From contig NZ_BAAACZ010000009.1 in the NCBI RefSeq assembly GCF_039521975.1, positions 1-64,000 on the forward strand: a stretch of 64,000 bases of DNA. The letters are read 5' to 3'. This DNA is from Alkalibacillus silvisoli (GTDB taxonomy: Bacteria; Bacillota; Bacilli; Bacillales; Alkalibacillaceae). The notes under the pieces were generated by a model that saw only the letters and a program-made list of their open reading frames with translations, made no database searches and was not told where the DNA came from. The translations under genes were made by a program, and so were the position numbers. Position 1 is the stretch's first letter. Each line of letters begins with the position of its first letter. Positions 8,979-17,156 of this stretch are shown here, in pieces.

Positions 8979-9833
8979 ATGGAAACAATGACAATTGGTA
9001 ACGCAACATTAACTTGGGTAAATGGTGGTGTGACTCACATGGATGGTGGAGCTATGTTTGGTGTAGTTCCAAAGCCACTTTGGAGTCTAAAATACCCACA
9101 TAACGAATTAAACCAAATTGAATTAAGGTGTGACCCAATCTTATTACAAGTAGAAAATCACAATATTTTAATTGATTCTGGTGTAGGTTTTGGTAAGTTA
9201 CCTGATAAGTTAAAGCGAAATTTTGGTGTGTTAGAAGAGTCAAGAGTTTTTGAATCGCTAAAACAGCTCAAATTAACACCAGAAGATATTGATACAATCT
9301 TAATGACACATTTACATTTTGATCATGCAAGTGGTTTAACTTATATTAATGATGGGAAGTTAACTTCGAGTTTCCCAAATTCTAAGGTTATTACATCAGA
9401 AGTCGAATGGGAAGAAATGCAAAAGCCCAACATGCGTTCAAAAAACACATATTGGAAAGAAAATTGGGAGTCAGTCCAACATCAAATCGTAACGTTTAAA
9501 GAGAATTATGAAGTAATTCCAGGGTTAACGATGACACATACTGGTGGTCATAGTAATGGTCATAGCGTCATTCATTATGATGATGGAAAAGATTCTTTCG
9601 TTCATATGGCAGATTTAATGCCAACACATGCTCATCAAAACCCGCTATGGGTGCTAGCTTACGATGACTATCCCGTTACTAGTGTTCATGAGAAGAAAGC
9701 TTTGTTAGATGAAGCATATGAGAAAGATCGTTGGTTCATTTTTTACCATGATGCTTATTACCGCGCTCTTAAATTTGATCAAGAGCAATCGATCATGGAT
9801 AAAATAGAACGTAAGCGTTATGAGTATCAATAG
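8979..9833 (+). CDS. ytnP: Metallo-beta-lactamase-fold lactonase (YtnP)
   Basis: A 284-residue metallo-beta-lactamase-fold hydrolase. The zinc motif HLHFDH is at residues 111-116, a further histidine lies in TGGHSNGH and an aspartate in HMADLMPTH. YtnP of B. subtilis has been described as a quorum-quenching lactonase acting on acyl-homoserine lactones or a streptomycete signal; the same activity here is inference from family and position after trmB. No signal peptide is seen, so it should be cytoplasmic. GGGGTGAG precedes the ATG. Confidence 0.88.
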   Translation: METMTIGNATLTWVNGGVTHMDGGAMFGVVPKPLWSLKYPHNELNQIELRCDPILLQVENHNILIDSGVGFGKLPDKLKRNFGVLEESRVFESLKQLKLTPEDIDTILMTHLHFDHASGLTYINDGKLTSSFPNSKVITSEVEWEEMQKPNMRSKNTYWKENWESVQHQIVTFKENYEVIPGLTMTHTGGHSNGHSVIHYDDGKDSFVHMADLMPTHAHQNPLWVLAYDDYPVTSVHEKKALLDEAYEKDRWFIFYHDAYYRALKFDQEQSIMDKIERKRYEYQ

Positions 9834-9846
9834 AAGCCCATAAAGC

Positions 9847-9889
9847 AAAATCCGAACGCGTTCATTTGATGATGAATCGTTCGGATTTT
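9847..9889. terminator. Terminator after ytnP (CCGAACG-type arms)
   Basis: Arms AAAATCCGAACG and its complement surround an imperfect inner stem, with T and A tracts at the two ends, so it may work in both directions. The arm sequence is shared with the terminator at 37284. Confidence 0.8.
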
Positions 9890-10009
9890 CTATTATAATA
9901 GATAAATTTGTCTTAACCTCTCTCATACTTTAAAAGACAGCTTCGCTCAGTAAAAGTGTCGAACTAAGTAGGTAAAGCCTTAGTCTTAGCTGAAATTAAA
10001 TAAGAACGT

Positions 10010-10321
10010 TTACTCTAAAATATATGTTTCAAGTATTTCACCATTTGTAGCATCTGCATAAAACTTATAGTGTTCAGTCCTACCATCCACAGTACGTGAA
10101 ACACCACCTTGATAAACAGTGTATAATTTCCCTGCTTGGGCATATTCCTCTTGCTCCATTAAAATCCATGAACCACTTATTGGTCCACTTTGTTTAAATT
10201 GTTCTTTTACACGCTTTAACGCAACTTCTGGAATCAGCCAATGTTCTTTAATCTTTTTACCTAATATTGACCCTACTGTGATGCCAATAGCTGCTGGGAT
10301 CGCTAATTTATACCATTTCAT
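10010..10321 (-). CDS. ytzB: PepSY-domain membrane-anchored protein (YtzB-like)
   Basis: The 103-residue protein has one N-terminal hydrophobic segment (LAIPAAIGITVGSILGKKI, about residues 6-24) and then a small PepSY-like domain ending in FYADATNGEILE. PepSY domains are often protease-inhibitory or regulatory and usually lie outside the membrane. A PepSY gene in the opposite orientation between ytnP and ytoP matches my memory of ytzB in B. subtilis. GAGTGAG lies before the ATG on the minus strand. Specific role unknown. Confidence 0.8.
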   Translation of the reverse strand: MKWYKLAIPAAIGITVGSILGKKIKEHWLIPEVALKRVKEQFKQSGPISGSWILMEQEEYAQAGKLYTVYQGGVSRTVDGRTEHYKFYADATNGEILETYILE

Positions 10322-10468
10322 TTTCGCTCACTCCATTAAATAGTATTAGCTTTATTATAATCTTTTTAGCCGTCTATTCAAAATAGTAATATAAACTATG
10401 GTGGATTAATGTTAATTTTCTGTTAAAATAAAAAATAAAGAATTATAAAAAAGTTGGAGTGATACATA

Positions 10469-11536
10469 GTGAATCAAGAAACGAAAAATATGTTTAAAAC
10501 ATTGACTGAATTACCTGGTGCACCTGGTCATGAGCATGAAGTTCGAAAGTTTATGCGTCAAGAATTAGAAAAATACTCAGATGAAGTGGTGCAAGACAAG
10601 CTTGGAGGCGTTTTTGGTGTTCGTCACGGGGAAGGCCCTAAGGTAATGGTCGCAGGACATATGGATGAAGTTGGGTTTATGGTTACTCAAGTGACTAAAA
10701 ATGGTATGTTACGTTTTCAAACCTTAGGCGGTTGGTGGAATCAAGTCATGCTAGCGCAACGTGTACAAGTCATGACTGACAATGGTCCAGTTGATGGTGT
10801 GATCGGGTCAATTCCACCCCATAACTTAACAGCTGAACAACGAAAGAAGCCAATGGAAATTAAAAATATGCTTATTGATATTGGTGCAGATGATGAAGAT
10901 GATGTTAAAAGAATTGGTGTTAAACCTGGACAGCCAATCGTCCCTGTTTGTCCTTTTACTGAAATGGCGAATGATAAAAAGATTATGGCAAAGGCGTGGG
11001 ATAACCGTTACGGTTGCGGTTTATCAATCGAATTGTTAAAAGAGTTACAAGGTGAAAAGCTTTCACACACCCTATATTCTGGTGCAACGGTACAAGAGGA
11101 AGTTGGCTTACGTGGTGCTCAAGTAGCTGCTAATATGATTGATCCAGATCTTTTCTTCGCATTAGATGCTTCACCTGCTAATGATATGGAAGGTGATGAA
11201 AATGAATTTGGACAGTTAGGTAAAGGCGCATTACTAAGAATATTTGATCGTTCTATGATTACACATCGTGGTATGCGTGACTTTATTTTAGATACAGCAG
11301 AAACACACGATATTCCTTATCAGTACTTTATCTCACAAGGTGGTACAGATGCTGGGCGTGTTCATATTTCTAATGACGGTGTTCCTTCTGCTGTTGTGGG
11401 GCTTTGCTCAAGATATATCCATACAAGTTCATCAATCATTAATGTAGATGATTATGCTGCAGCTAAAGAGCTTTTAACTAAACTTGTTAAGTCAATTGAT
11501 CAATCTACAGTTGATTCTATTAAAGAAAACGGTTAA
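10469..11536 (+). CDS. ytoP: M42-family aminopeptidase (YtoP)
   Basis: A 355-residue cytoplasmic M42 metallopeptidase (glutamyl aminopeptidase/deblocking aminopeptidase group), predicted to remove N-terminal residues from peptides. Metal ligands are visible: H64 and D66 in AGHMDEVGF, the bridging Asp in KAWDNRYGC, the catalytic Glu pair in TVQEEVGLRG, and the later LDASP and final His in SRYIHTS. The start is GTG at 10469 with a TTGGAG site 10 bp upstream. It is followed by a convergent terminator shared with ytoQ. Confidence 0.93.
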   Translation: MNQETKNMFKTLTELPGAPGHEHEVRKFMRQELEKYSDEVVQDKLGGVFGVRHGEGPKVMVAGHMDEVGFMVTQVTKNGMLRFQTLGGWWNQVMLAQRVQVMTDNGPVDGVIGSIPPHNLTAEQRKKPMEIKNMLIDIGADDEDDVKRIGVKPGQPIVPVCPFTEMANDKKIMAKAWDNRYGCGLSIELLKELQGEKLSHTLYSGATVQEEVGLRGAQVAANMIDPDLFFALDASPANDMEGDENEFGQLGKGALLRIFDRSMITHRGMRDFILDTAETHDIPYQYFISQGGTDAGRVHISNDGVPSAVVGLCSRYIHTSSSIINVDDYAAAKELLTKLVKSIDQSTVDSIKENG

Positions 11537-11540
11537 ATTA

Positions 11541-11585
11541 AAAGAGAGATGAATAGGACATTTGTCTTATTACATCTCTCTTTCT
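11541..11585. terminator. Bidirectional terminator between ytoP and ytoQ
   Basis: A long hairpin with an 11-bp outer stem (AAAGAGAGATG and complement) and an inner near-perfect stem AATAGGAC/GTCTTATT lies between the convergent stop codons at 11536 and 11590. T-rich sequence on both sides allows it to serve either gene. Confidence 0.8.
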
Positions 11586-11589
11586 TATG

Positions 11590-12033
11590 TTATTTAAAAG
11601 TATAAGCTAGCACTTCAATTGCTTGATCTATTGTTTCAACAGTAACGTTAGCTTTATTAGATAGTTCTTTTAATGGGTGGATTAATGAATCAGGACGGAC
11701 TAAAATTAATGGTTTATTTAACCCGATTGCAATTCCCGCATCCATAGCTGTGTTCCATTGCTTATAACTCTCACCAAAAAGAGCAATAACAGCATCTGAT
11801 TGCTTAAGCATTAGTTCAGTTCTAAAATTGTTAATACCAGAAGCAGCATCGTCACGATATAAGCTGTTGGGTTGTTTACCAAGGATGTTTTCACCTATGT
11901 CATCTGAAAGGCTATGATTTTCTTGAGGTCCGTAAAAATTAATGTTTAACCCTTTTTCGGATGCTTTTTGCTTTAATTGTTCACGCCAGTTATCATGGAT
12001 TTGTCCAGCTAAGTAAATCGATAAGTTCATCAT
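11590..12033 (-). CDS. ytoQ: YtoQ family protein
   Basis: A 147-residue protein of the YtoQ family, with a nucleoside 2-deoxyribosyltransferase-like fold suggested by the N-terminal LSIYLAGQIHDNWREQL and the later AVIALFGESYKQWNTAMDAG. No enzymatic function is established for the family as far as I know. An AGGAGGT site precedes the ATG. It lies convergent to ytoP in the same relation as in B. subtilis. Confidence 0.88.
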   Translation of the reverse strand: MMNLSIYLAGQIHDNWREQLKQKASEKGLNINFYGPQENHSLSDDIGENILGKQPNSLYRDDAASGINNFRTELMLKQSDAVIALFGESYKQWNTAMDAGIAIGLNKPLILVRPDSLIHPLKELSNKANVTVETIDQAIEVLAYTFK

Positions 12034-12178
12034 TATGACCTCCTATATAAAATCTGTTACATTTAATAATGAATAGATAACTAGATTTTGTCAAATGTAT
12101 AAGGGGTAATTTTTAATATAATTGAAAAGATAATAATTATAAACATTGAATGTTAATATAGATCTTGGAGGGTAAAGG

Positions 12179-12685
12179 TTGAGGTATAATAAAATTTTAG
12201 GTGTTTTATTTTTAGGGGTGATCATTGGTGCATGCTCACCTTCAGTAGAAGACGCTTTTAACCAAGCTGACTCTACAGTTAAAGACGTATTTTTATCAAC
12301 TGAAGCTAAGGAACCTAACTATTCATTTGATAGTTTTAACGTATATAAACCAGACGAATTAGAAGTTCTAGACGAAAGTGAGCACAATGTCGTTTTTACT
12401 GACGGTGATCAACCGTTTGTATTATTTGTAAATGAATTAGAAGCTCCAAATAGTAGGTGGTTTTACGACCGAATTGAAGATGAAGGTGTGCATTTAAGAA
12501 CATTTCAAACAGACGAGGCCTTTAGTTATTTACATGCTTTAGAACATGATGAAGATTACGAAGTTCATCTAGGAATTGGTGGTATTAAAATGTCAACAGT
12601 ATCATCATTAAACGAAATTGAAGGTGACATTGAAATGATGATTGAAATCATTAATTCAGTTAAAGAGAAAGAAGAGGAAGAATAG
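12179..12685 (+). CDS. Small acidic lipoprotein of unknown function
   Basis: The 168-residue protein has a signal peptide with a lipobox ending in IIGAC (lipidated Cys at about residue 19), so it should be anchored to the outer face of the cell membrane. The mature part is strongly acidic with a C-terminal run KEKEEEE. The start is TTG at 12179, with GGAGGGT 7 bp upstream. A PTS-IIC-like membrane gene follows 23 bp later and is probably cotranscribed. I do not recognise the family, and I recall no such gene between ytoQ and ytpQ in B. subtilis. Confidence 0.75.
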   Translation: MRYNKILGVLFLGVIIGACSPSVEDAFNQADSTVKDVFLSTEAKEPNYSFDSFNVYKPDELEVLDESEHNVVFTDGDQPFVLFVNELEAPNSRWFYDRIEDEGVHLRTFQTDEAFSYLHALEHDEDYEVHLGIGGIKMSTVSSLNEIEGDIEMMIEIINSVKEKEEEE

Positions 12686-12708
12686 AAAAGTCATACGGAG
12701 GTTAAACC

Positions 12709-13731
12709 GTGAAAACTTTTTTAAACAAGAAAGGTGTAGAGCCCTCCTTTCATAATTATTTCATTACAGCATTAAGCTTTATGGCATTAGGGTTATTCGC
12801 TTCTTTAATTATTGGTACTATTATTCAAACATTAGGAAGTGAAGTACCTATTTTACCGGAGGCTTTTGTTGAAATTGGGGAATTTGCAACATTGCCAATT
12901 ATATATGGTGGTGCTATTGGGGTAGCTGTAGCTCATGGCTTAAAGGCACCACCCCTTGTACTATACAGCGCTTTGTTTGCTGGAAGTTATGCTGCTGATA
13001 TTGGTGGAGGGCCTGCTGGTAGTTTTATTGCTGCATTAGTAGCAGTTGAAATTGGAAAACTTATTAGTAAAGAGACAAAGTTGGATATTGTTGTAACGCC
13101 ACTAGTTACGATTTTAGTAGGCTTTTTTGTGGCGTCTTTCATTGGACCATCAATTGCTGCTTTACTAGAAGGTTTTGGTTCTATTATTAATTGGGCAACG
13201 GACTTAAGACCATTGCTAATGGGGATGATTGTTGCTGGATTAATGGGATTAGCCCTCACTGCACCTATTTCTAGTGTTGCTATTGCCGTTATGTTAGATT
13301 TAGAAGGGTTAGCGGCTGGAGCAGCTACAGTAGGGTGTGCAGCGCAAATGATTGGGTTTGCAGCAAGTAGTTATCGGGAAAATGGAATATCAGGGGTCGT
13401 ATCACAAGGGATTGGTACCTCGATGCTACAAATCGCAAATGTAGTGAGAAAACCAATTATTCTAATCCCACCAACTGTTGCGGGTGTAGTATTAGCACCT
13501 TTTGCAACGGTATGGCTCCACTTAGAAAATAACGCGATCGGTGCAGGTATGGGGACAAGTGGTTTAGTTGGCCCTATTATGGCATTCGAAACGATGGGTT
13601 TTTCTATTGAATTACTCATTATTTTATCAATTTTATTAGTGTTAGCACCTGCATTAATTAGTTTATTTATATCAGAATGGTTAAGAAAAAAAGGGCTAAT
13701 CAAACCTGATGATATGAAATTGGATGCTTAA
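12709..13731 (+). CDS. PTS EIIC-like membrane transporter (PTS_EIIC_2 type)
   Basis: A 340-residue polytopic membrane protein with about eight to ten hydrophobic segments and glycine-rich motifs (YAADIGGGPAG, GAGMGTSGLVGP) typical of the stand-alone EIIC-2-like family. No EIIA or EIIB genes are nearby, so phosphotransfer-driven uptake cannot be shown and the substrate is unknown. The start is GTG at 12709 with ACGGAGGT upstream. It follows the lipoprotein gene closely and may work with it. Confidence 0.75.
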   Translation: MKTFLNKKGVEPSFHNYFITALSFMALGLFASLIIGTIIQTLGSEVPILPEAFVEIGEFATLPIIYGGAIGVAVAHGLKAPPLVLYSALFAGSYAADIGGGPAGSFIAALVAVEIGKLISKETKLDIVVTPLVTILVGFFVASFIGPSIAALLEGFGSIINWATDLRPLLMGMIVAGLMGLALTAPISSVAIAVMLDLEGLAAGAATVGCAAQMIGFAASSYRENGISGVVSQGIGTSMLQIANVVRKPIILIPPTVAGVVLAPFATVWLHLENNAIGAGMGTSGLVGPIMAFETMGFSIELLIILSILLVLAPALISLFISEWLRKKGLIKPDDMKLDA

Positions 13732-13830
13732 TTCACCTATACTTGTTACTCCAAAAGCCCCTAGCTTTTCTCTCAAATTAATACATGATAGAATAATGGC
13801 TAGTGTGCTTCGATTAAAGGGGGCAAAACA

Positions 13831-14643
13831 ATGAAAATGACAAGTATTAAAATGAAAAAGAAACTAGAAGAGCGTTTTAATCGTAACGATTGGAAAACAA
13901 CTTTTGACCGCGACAAAGATACATTTCGTATTGAATGGCAAAATAGTGGACAAGGGGTCACTATTTCTTTACCGGGTGTTATATCAAAATGGGAAAACCG
14001 TCAAGAACAAGCGATAGATGAATTAGTTTCACACATAACAGAAGCGCTAACAATTATGAATGAAGAACAAACTCTAGAGGGGAAAGAGACACAAATCTTC
14101 CCTGTTATTCGCTCAGGCTCTTTCCCAGAAGAATCAAATGAGGAAGTGCCGCTACTTTATACTGAACATACAGCTGAAACAAGGGTTTATTATGCCATTG
14201 ACCTAGGTAAGTCTTATCGTCTTATTGATGAAGCTATGATGACTAAAGAAGGCTGGAATCAAGAGAGAATTCGTGAAGTAGCTATGTTCAATATAAGGCG
14301 ACTACCGACAGAAATGAAGCAAGATGAAGTCGCTGGAAACACATTTTATTTCCTATCGACCAATGACGGGTATGATGCGAGCCGCATTCTAAATGAAGCC
14401 TTAATTGAAGAGATGAAAGCTAAAGCAGAAGGAGAATTAGCAATCGGTGTTCCGCATCAAGATGTGTGTATTTTTGCTGATATTCGTAATAAAGTCGGTT
14501 ATGATGTATTAGCACAAATGATGATGCAATTTTTTGCAGAAGGTCGAATTCCAATCACTTCTTTACCTTTCTTATATGAAGAAGACCGTTTAGAACCGAT
14601 CTTTATTTTAGCTCAGAAAAAACGTGATGAGGATAAGGAGTAG
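13831..14643 (+). CDS. ytpQ: DUF1444 family protein (YtpQ)
   Basis: A 270-residue soluble protein of the YtpQ/UPF0354 (DUF1444) family, with conserved FYFLSTNDGYDASRIL and GVPHQDVCIFADI segments. No catalytic site or biochemical function is known to me. The ATG at 13831 has AAAGGGGG upstream, with a possible internal start two codons later. The ytpR gene starts 5 bp after the stop, indicating an operon. Confidence 0.9.
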   Translation: MKMTSIKMKKKLEERFNRNDWKTTFDRDKDTFRIEWQNSGQGVTISLPGVISKWENRQEQAIDELVSHITEALTIMNEEQTLEGKETQIFPVIRSGSFPEESNEEVPLLYTEHTAETRVYYAIDLGKSYRLIDEAMMTKEGWNQERIREVAMFNIRRLPTEMKQDEVAGNTFYFLSTNDGYDASRILNEALIEEMKAKAEGELAIGVPHQDVCIFADIRNKVGYDVLAQMMMQFFAEGRIPITSLPFLYEEDRLEPIFILAQKKRDEDKE

Positions 14644-14648
14644 AGAGC

Positions 14649-15266
14649 ATGCAACTTATTTATAACCGTAAAGGTATTGGAGATGTATTAATTTTAACCT
14701 TGAAGCAAACTGAAGAGAAAACAACGACAACATCTTATGGTTCAGTCACACGCATAGCTATTGAAAAGACAAATGAGCCAGTTGCATATAACATCTTCGG
14801 TATTTCAGATTACTTAAATGTAAATGGTTATGATTTATTGAACGTAGATGAAGCACTAATACGTAAAATTGAAACAATCTTTAAAGAAAATGGACTTGAT
14901 GAAGACATTCACATTGATCTTTCACCTAAATTCGTGGTCGGTCATGTAAAAGAAGTTAAGAAACACGAGGATTCTGATCAATTAAATGTTTGCCAAGTGG
15001 ATGTTGGTCATGAACAAATACAAATCGTATGTGGTGCACCAAATGTAGCTGAAGGACAAAAGGTTGTCGTGGCTAAAGTCGGTGCTATGATGCCAAGTGG
15101 TATGGAAATTAAAGATTCACAGTTAAGGGGAGTCCCATCAACAGGCATGATTTGTGCAGCAAGAGAATTAAATCTACCAAATGCACCTCAAGAAAAAGGA
15201 ATCTTAGTATTAAATGATCAAGAAACAGTTGGTGAATCTTTTCGAGTGGGAATGTATGAAGCTTAA
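14649..15266 (+). CDS. ytpR: tRNA-binding-domain protein (YtpR)
   Basis: The 205-residue protein has an N-terminal DUF4479-like region and a C-terminal tRNA-binding (EMAP/PheT-type OB-fold) domain from about residue 95, visible as FVVGHVKEVKKHEDSDQLNVCQVD and QIVCGAPNVAEGQKVVVA. The OB-fold suggests nucleic-acid binding, perhaps structured RNA. It resembles the N-terminal part of the phenylalanyl-tRNA synthetase beta chain but lacks catalytic parts. It follows ytpQ with a 5-bp gap and an AGAGAG-type site. Confidence 0.9.
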   Translation: MQLIYNRKGIGDVLILTLKQTEEKTTTTSYGSVTRIAIEKTNEPVAYNIFGISDYLNVNGYDLLNVDEALIRKIETIFKENGLDEDIHIDLSPKFVVGHVKEVKKHEDSDQLNVCQVDVGHEQIQIVCGAPNVAEGQKVVVAKVGAMMPSGMEIKDSQLRGVPSTGMICAARELNLPNAPQEKGILVLNDQETVGESFRVGMYEA

Positions 15267-15305
15267 TATCTTGGCTGATTAATTAAAGTGGATGAGGGGT
15301 CTACG

Positions 15306-16415
15306 ATGAAAGAATTCGAATTAAAACAACAAGGTAAAATAAAGCGTTTAACGAACGAAACCTTTAAGTTCGATGAAAGAATTAAAGAAGGTTGGTTTTC
15401 TGCTGTATATTTTTTAAAGACAAAGAAAATAGTTGAAGACCACTTAGCTGATAATGTGGTGACGATGCAATTTTTCCAGAAAAAAAATGCTGTATTGTGT
15501 GGTGCAGATGAAGCGATTGCTTTACTTCATACTTTTGCTGACAATCCACAAGATTTAGAGATTTATTCTTTGCAAGATGGGGATAAGGTAAGCCCGTATG
15601 AATCTGTTTTAACTGTAACAGGTCGTTATCAAGACTTTGGGTTTTTAGAAGGAATTATTGATGGTATTTTAGGAAGAAGAACTTCAGTAGCAACTAACGT
15701 ATATGAAGTCGTTAATGCAGCGGGTTCTGGTGGCATACAGAAGCCTGTCATCTTTATGGGAGATCGTGATGATCACTATACACAACAATCTGGAGATGGG
15801 TATGCAGCTTATATAGGTGGTTCAACAGCTCAAGCAACCCATGCGATGAATGAGTGGTGGGGGAAACAAGGAATGGGTACGATGCCCCATGCGCTTGTTC
15901 AAATGTTTAAAGGGGATATTGTCAAAGCTACTCATGCGTATAGAGATTCATTTCCTAACGATGATTTAATCGCATTAGTCGATTACAACAATGATATCGT
16001 TACAGATTCATTAAAGGTAGCGCGTGAGTTTAAAGATGAACTAAAGGGTGTGAGAGTCGATACATCGAAAAATATGGTCGACAAGTATTTCTTTAGAAAT
16101 CAGCATTTAATGGGTTCTTTTGACCCTAGAGGTGTCAATCCGCAATTGTTATTCGCATTGCGTAAGGCATTAAATGATGAAGGCTTTAATCACGTTAAAA
16201 TTATGGCAAGTGGTGGTTTTACAGAAGAAAAGATTCGACGTTTCGAGTCCTTACATGTACCAGTCGATATGTATGGGGTAGGTAGTAACTTACTGAAAAT
16301 GAGGACTGGATTTACAGGTGACAATGTTTTGTTAAATGAAAAACATGAAGCTAAACAAGGTCGAAAGTTTTCACCGAACCCACGCTTAGAAAAAGTAGAA
16401 TATACTGGCGATTGA
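15306..16415 (+). CDS. Nicotinate phosphoribosyltransferase, short form
   Basis: This roughly 369-residue protein belongs to the nicotinate/quinolinate phosphoribosyltransferase superfamily, which joins nicotinate to PRPP for NAD salvage. Visible features are the segment around FLKTKKIVE, the VATNVYEVVNAAG region, VDYNNDIVTDSLKVARE and the phosphate-binding IMASGGFTEEKIRRFE and YGVGSNLL motifs. The start is taken as ATG 15306, because GATGAGGGG lies 7 bp upstream; a longer frame from GTG 15288 would use up that site. Its last codons form one arm of a terminator. Position after ytpR differs from what I recall in B. subtilis. Confidence 0.87.
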   Translation: MKEFELKQQGKIKRLTNETFKFDERIKEGWFSAVYFLKTKKIVEDHLADNVVTMQFFQKKNAVLCGADEAIALLHTFADNPQDLEIYSLQDGDKVSPYESVLTVTGRYQDFGFLEGIIDGILGRRTSVATNVYEVVNAAGSGGIQKPVIFMGDRDDHYTQQSGDGYAAYIGGSTAQATHAMNEWWGKQGMGTMPHALVQMFKGDIVKATHAYRDSFPNDDLIALVDYNNDIVTDSLKVAREFKDELKGVRVDTSKNMVDKYFFRNQHLMGSFDPRGVNPQLLFALRKALNDEGFNHVKIMASGGFTEEKIRRFESLHVPVDMYGVGSNLLKMRTGFTGDNVLLNEKHEAKQGRKFSPNPRLEKVEYTGD

Positions 16416-16443
16416 TTGTCTTAAGACAGTCAATCGTTTTTTT
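16409..16443 (+). terminator. Terminator overlapping the end of the NAPRT gene
   Basis: Arms of 14 bp with one G-T pair (CGATTGATTGTCTT against AAGACAGTCAATCG) enclose the stop codon and are followed by seven T residues. The repeat end GGCTCT begins on the very next base, so the mobile element sits directly behind the terminator. Confidence 0.88.
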
Positions 16444-16599
16444 GGCTCTACAATATTTGTTGGGGGAGAGACACAATTCAGAGTGAGGTTTTGGATGGCG
16501 GCCGTTGGCGTCAGGCGTTCCGCTTACGGTGGATGCTTGCCGCGGGCACGGCTCGAGCCTCCTCGGCCGAAAAGCGTGGCCTACGGGGTCTCGAGACGC

Positions 16600-16690
16600 G
16601 TGCTGTTCCCGTGACGACCCGGACGGTCTAATGTCGACGTTGGCCACAGGACGTGGCCGACTTTAGTCGACCAGGCGTCACCACCTCCGC
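16600..16690. repeat. GC-rich nested inverted repeat
   Basis: The segment contains GTCGACGTTGGCCAC facing GTGGCCGACTTTAGTCGAC, with outer GTGACG/GGCGTCAC arms, so it can fold into a branched hairpin or cruciform. Bases 16665-16685 match the reverse complement of 46490-46510 in the MITE at 19 of 21 positions. It is therefore a reused module of the repeat family. Confidence 0.6.
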
Positions 16691-16731
16691 TCCTCACCTG
16701 AGGTCAACTCGGTGGAATAACCATAAAAAAA

Positions 16732-16781
16732 GCACGCAACTCCTTTTGTTTTATACCACTAAAACAAAAGGAGTTGCGTGC
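16732..16781 (+). promoter_or_regulatory. Perfect hairpin masking the transposase ribosome-binding site
   Basis: Two perfectly complementary 22-nt arms (16732-16753 and 16760-16781) surround a 6-nt loop. The second arm contains AAAAGGAG at 16766-16773, the only ribosome-binding site before the ISL3 transposase start at 16789. In a transcript entering from outside the element the site would be paired. Such protection from read-through expression is known for several insertion sequences; its use here is inference. Confidence 0.65.
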
Positions 16782-16788
16782 ATATGCC

Positions 16789-16908
16789 ATGACATTACCC
16801 GGGTTGGAAAACTTACATGTGATCGATACAAGAGAAGAGAAAGACCATTTTCATTTTTATGTCGAACGCCCACGTGAGATGTTATCATGCCTTGTTTGTC
16901 AAACCTAA
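16789..16908 (+). pseudogene. ISL3-family transposase, N-terminal fragment
   Basis: An ATG at 16789 opens a 39-codon frame ending at TAA 16906-16908. Its product begins MTLPGLENLHVID and has CLVC before the stop, which matches the start of ISL3-family transposases, where a conserved LPGL segment is followed by the first zinc-ligand cysteines. Full ISL3 transposases are about 400 residues, so over 90 percent is missing. Sequence after the stop is GC-rich repeat, not transposase. The AAAAGGAG site is 15 bp upstream, within the hairpin. Confidence 0.78.
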
Positions 16909-17156
16909 ACGGAAGTCTCTGAGATCCCACAGGCAGTGTTTTCCTGCCGAGAGATGCACCTTTAGTCTGGCTAGTAACGCTCCGAAGTAGGCTTCCTCGG
17001 TGCAAAACACTAAGATGTTTAGAGCCGTGCCCCGGCAAAGAAAACACTGCGACAAATGACCGTAGGGAAGTTTGAGCAGATGTTGCACTTGTGCCCTGTG
17101 GGTGAAAGAGTCCACCGAAAGCGAATCACAATAACAACAACGAACTATAACAGAGC

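Larger units (their letters stand above)
16444..17156 (+). mobile_element. Degenerate ISL3-type element, mosaic GC-rich
   Basis: A 713-bp element runs from GGCTCTACAATATTTGTTGG to CGAACTATAACAGAGC. Its right 85 bp (17072-17156) match the right end of the MITE at 46510-46594 at about 80 positions by eye. Flanking octamers GTTTTTTT and GTTGGTTT agree at six of eight bases and may be a decayed target duplication. Inside are a GC-rich module (16495-16715), a perfect 22-bp hairpin (16732-16781) and a 39-codon ISL3 transposase N-terminus, after which the transposase is lost. It cannot encode its own mobility. It occupies the place upstream of murC where I recall sftA in B. subtilis. Confidence 0.8.

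Noticed and set aside
16351..17115. Several 75-100 residue open frames on both strands in the GC-rich element
   Set aside because: They arise because GC-rich repeat DNA lacks stop codons. Their products have odd composition (Arg, His, Pro, Cys) and no start signals.
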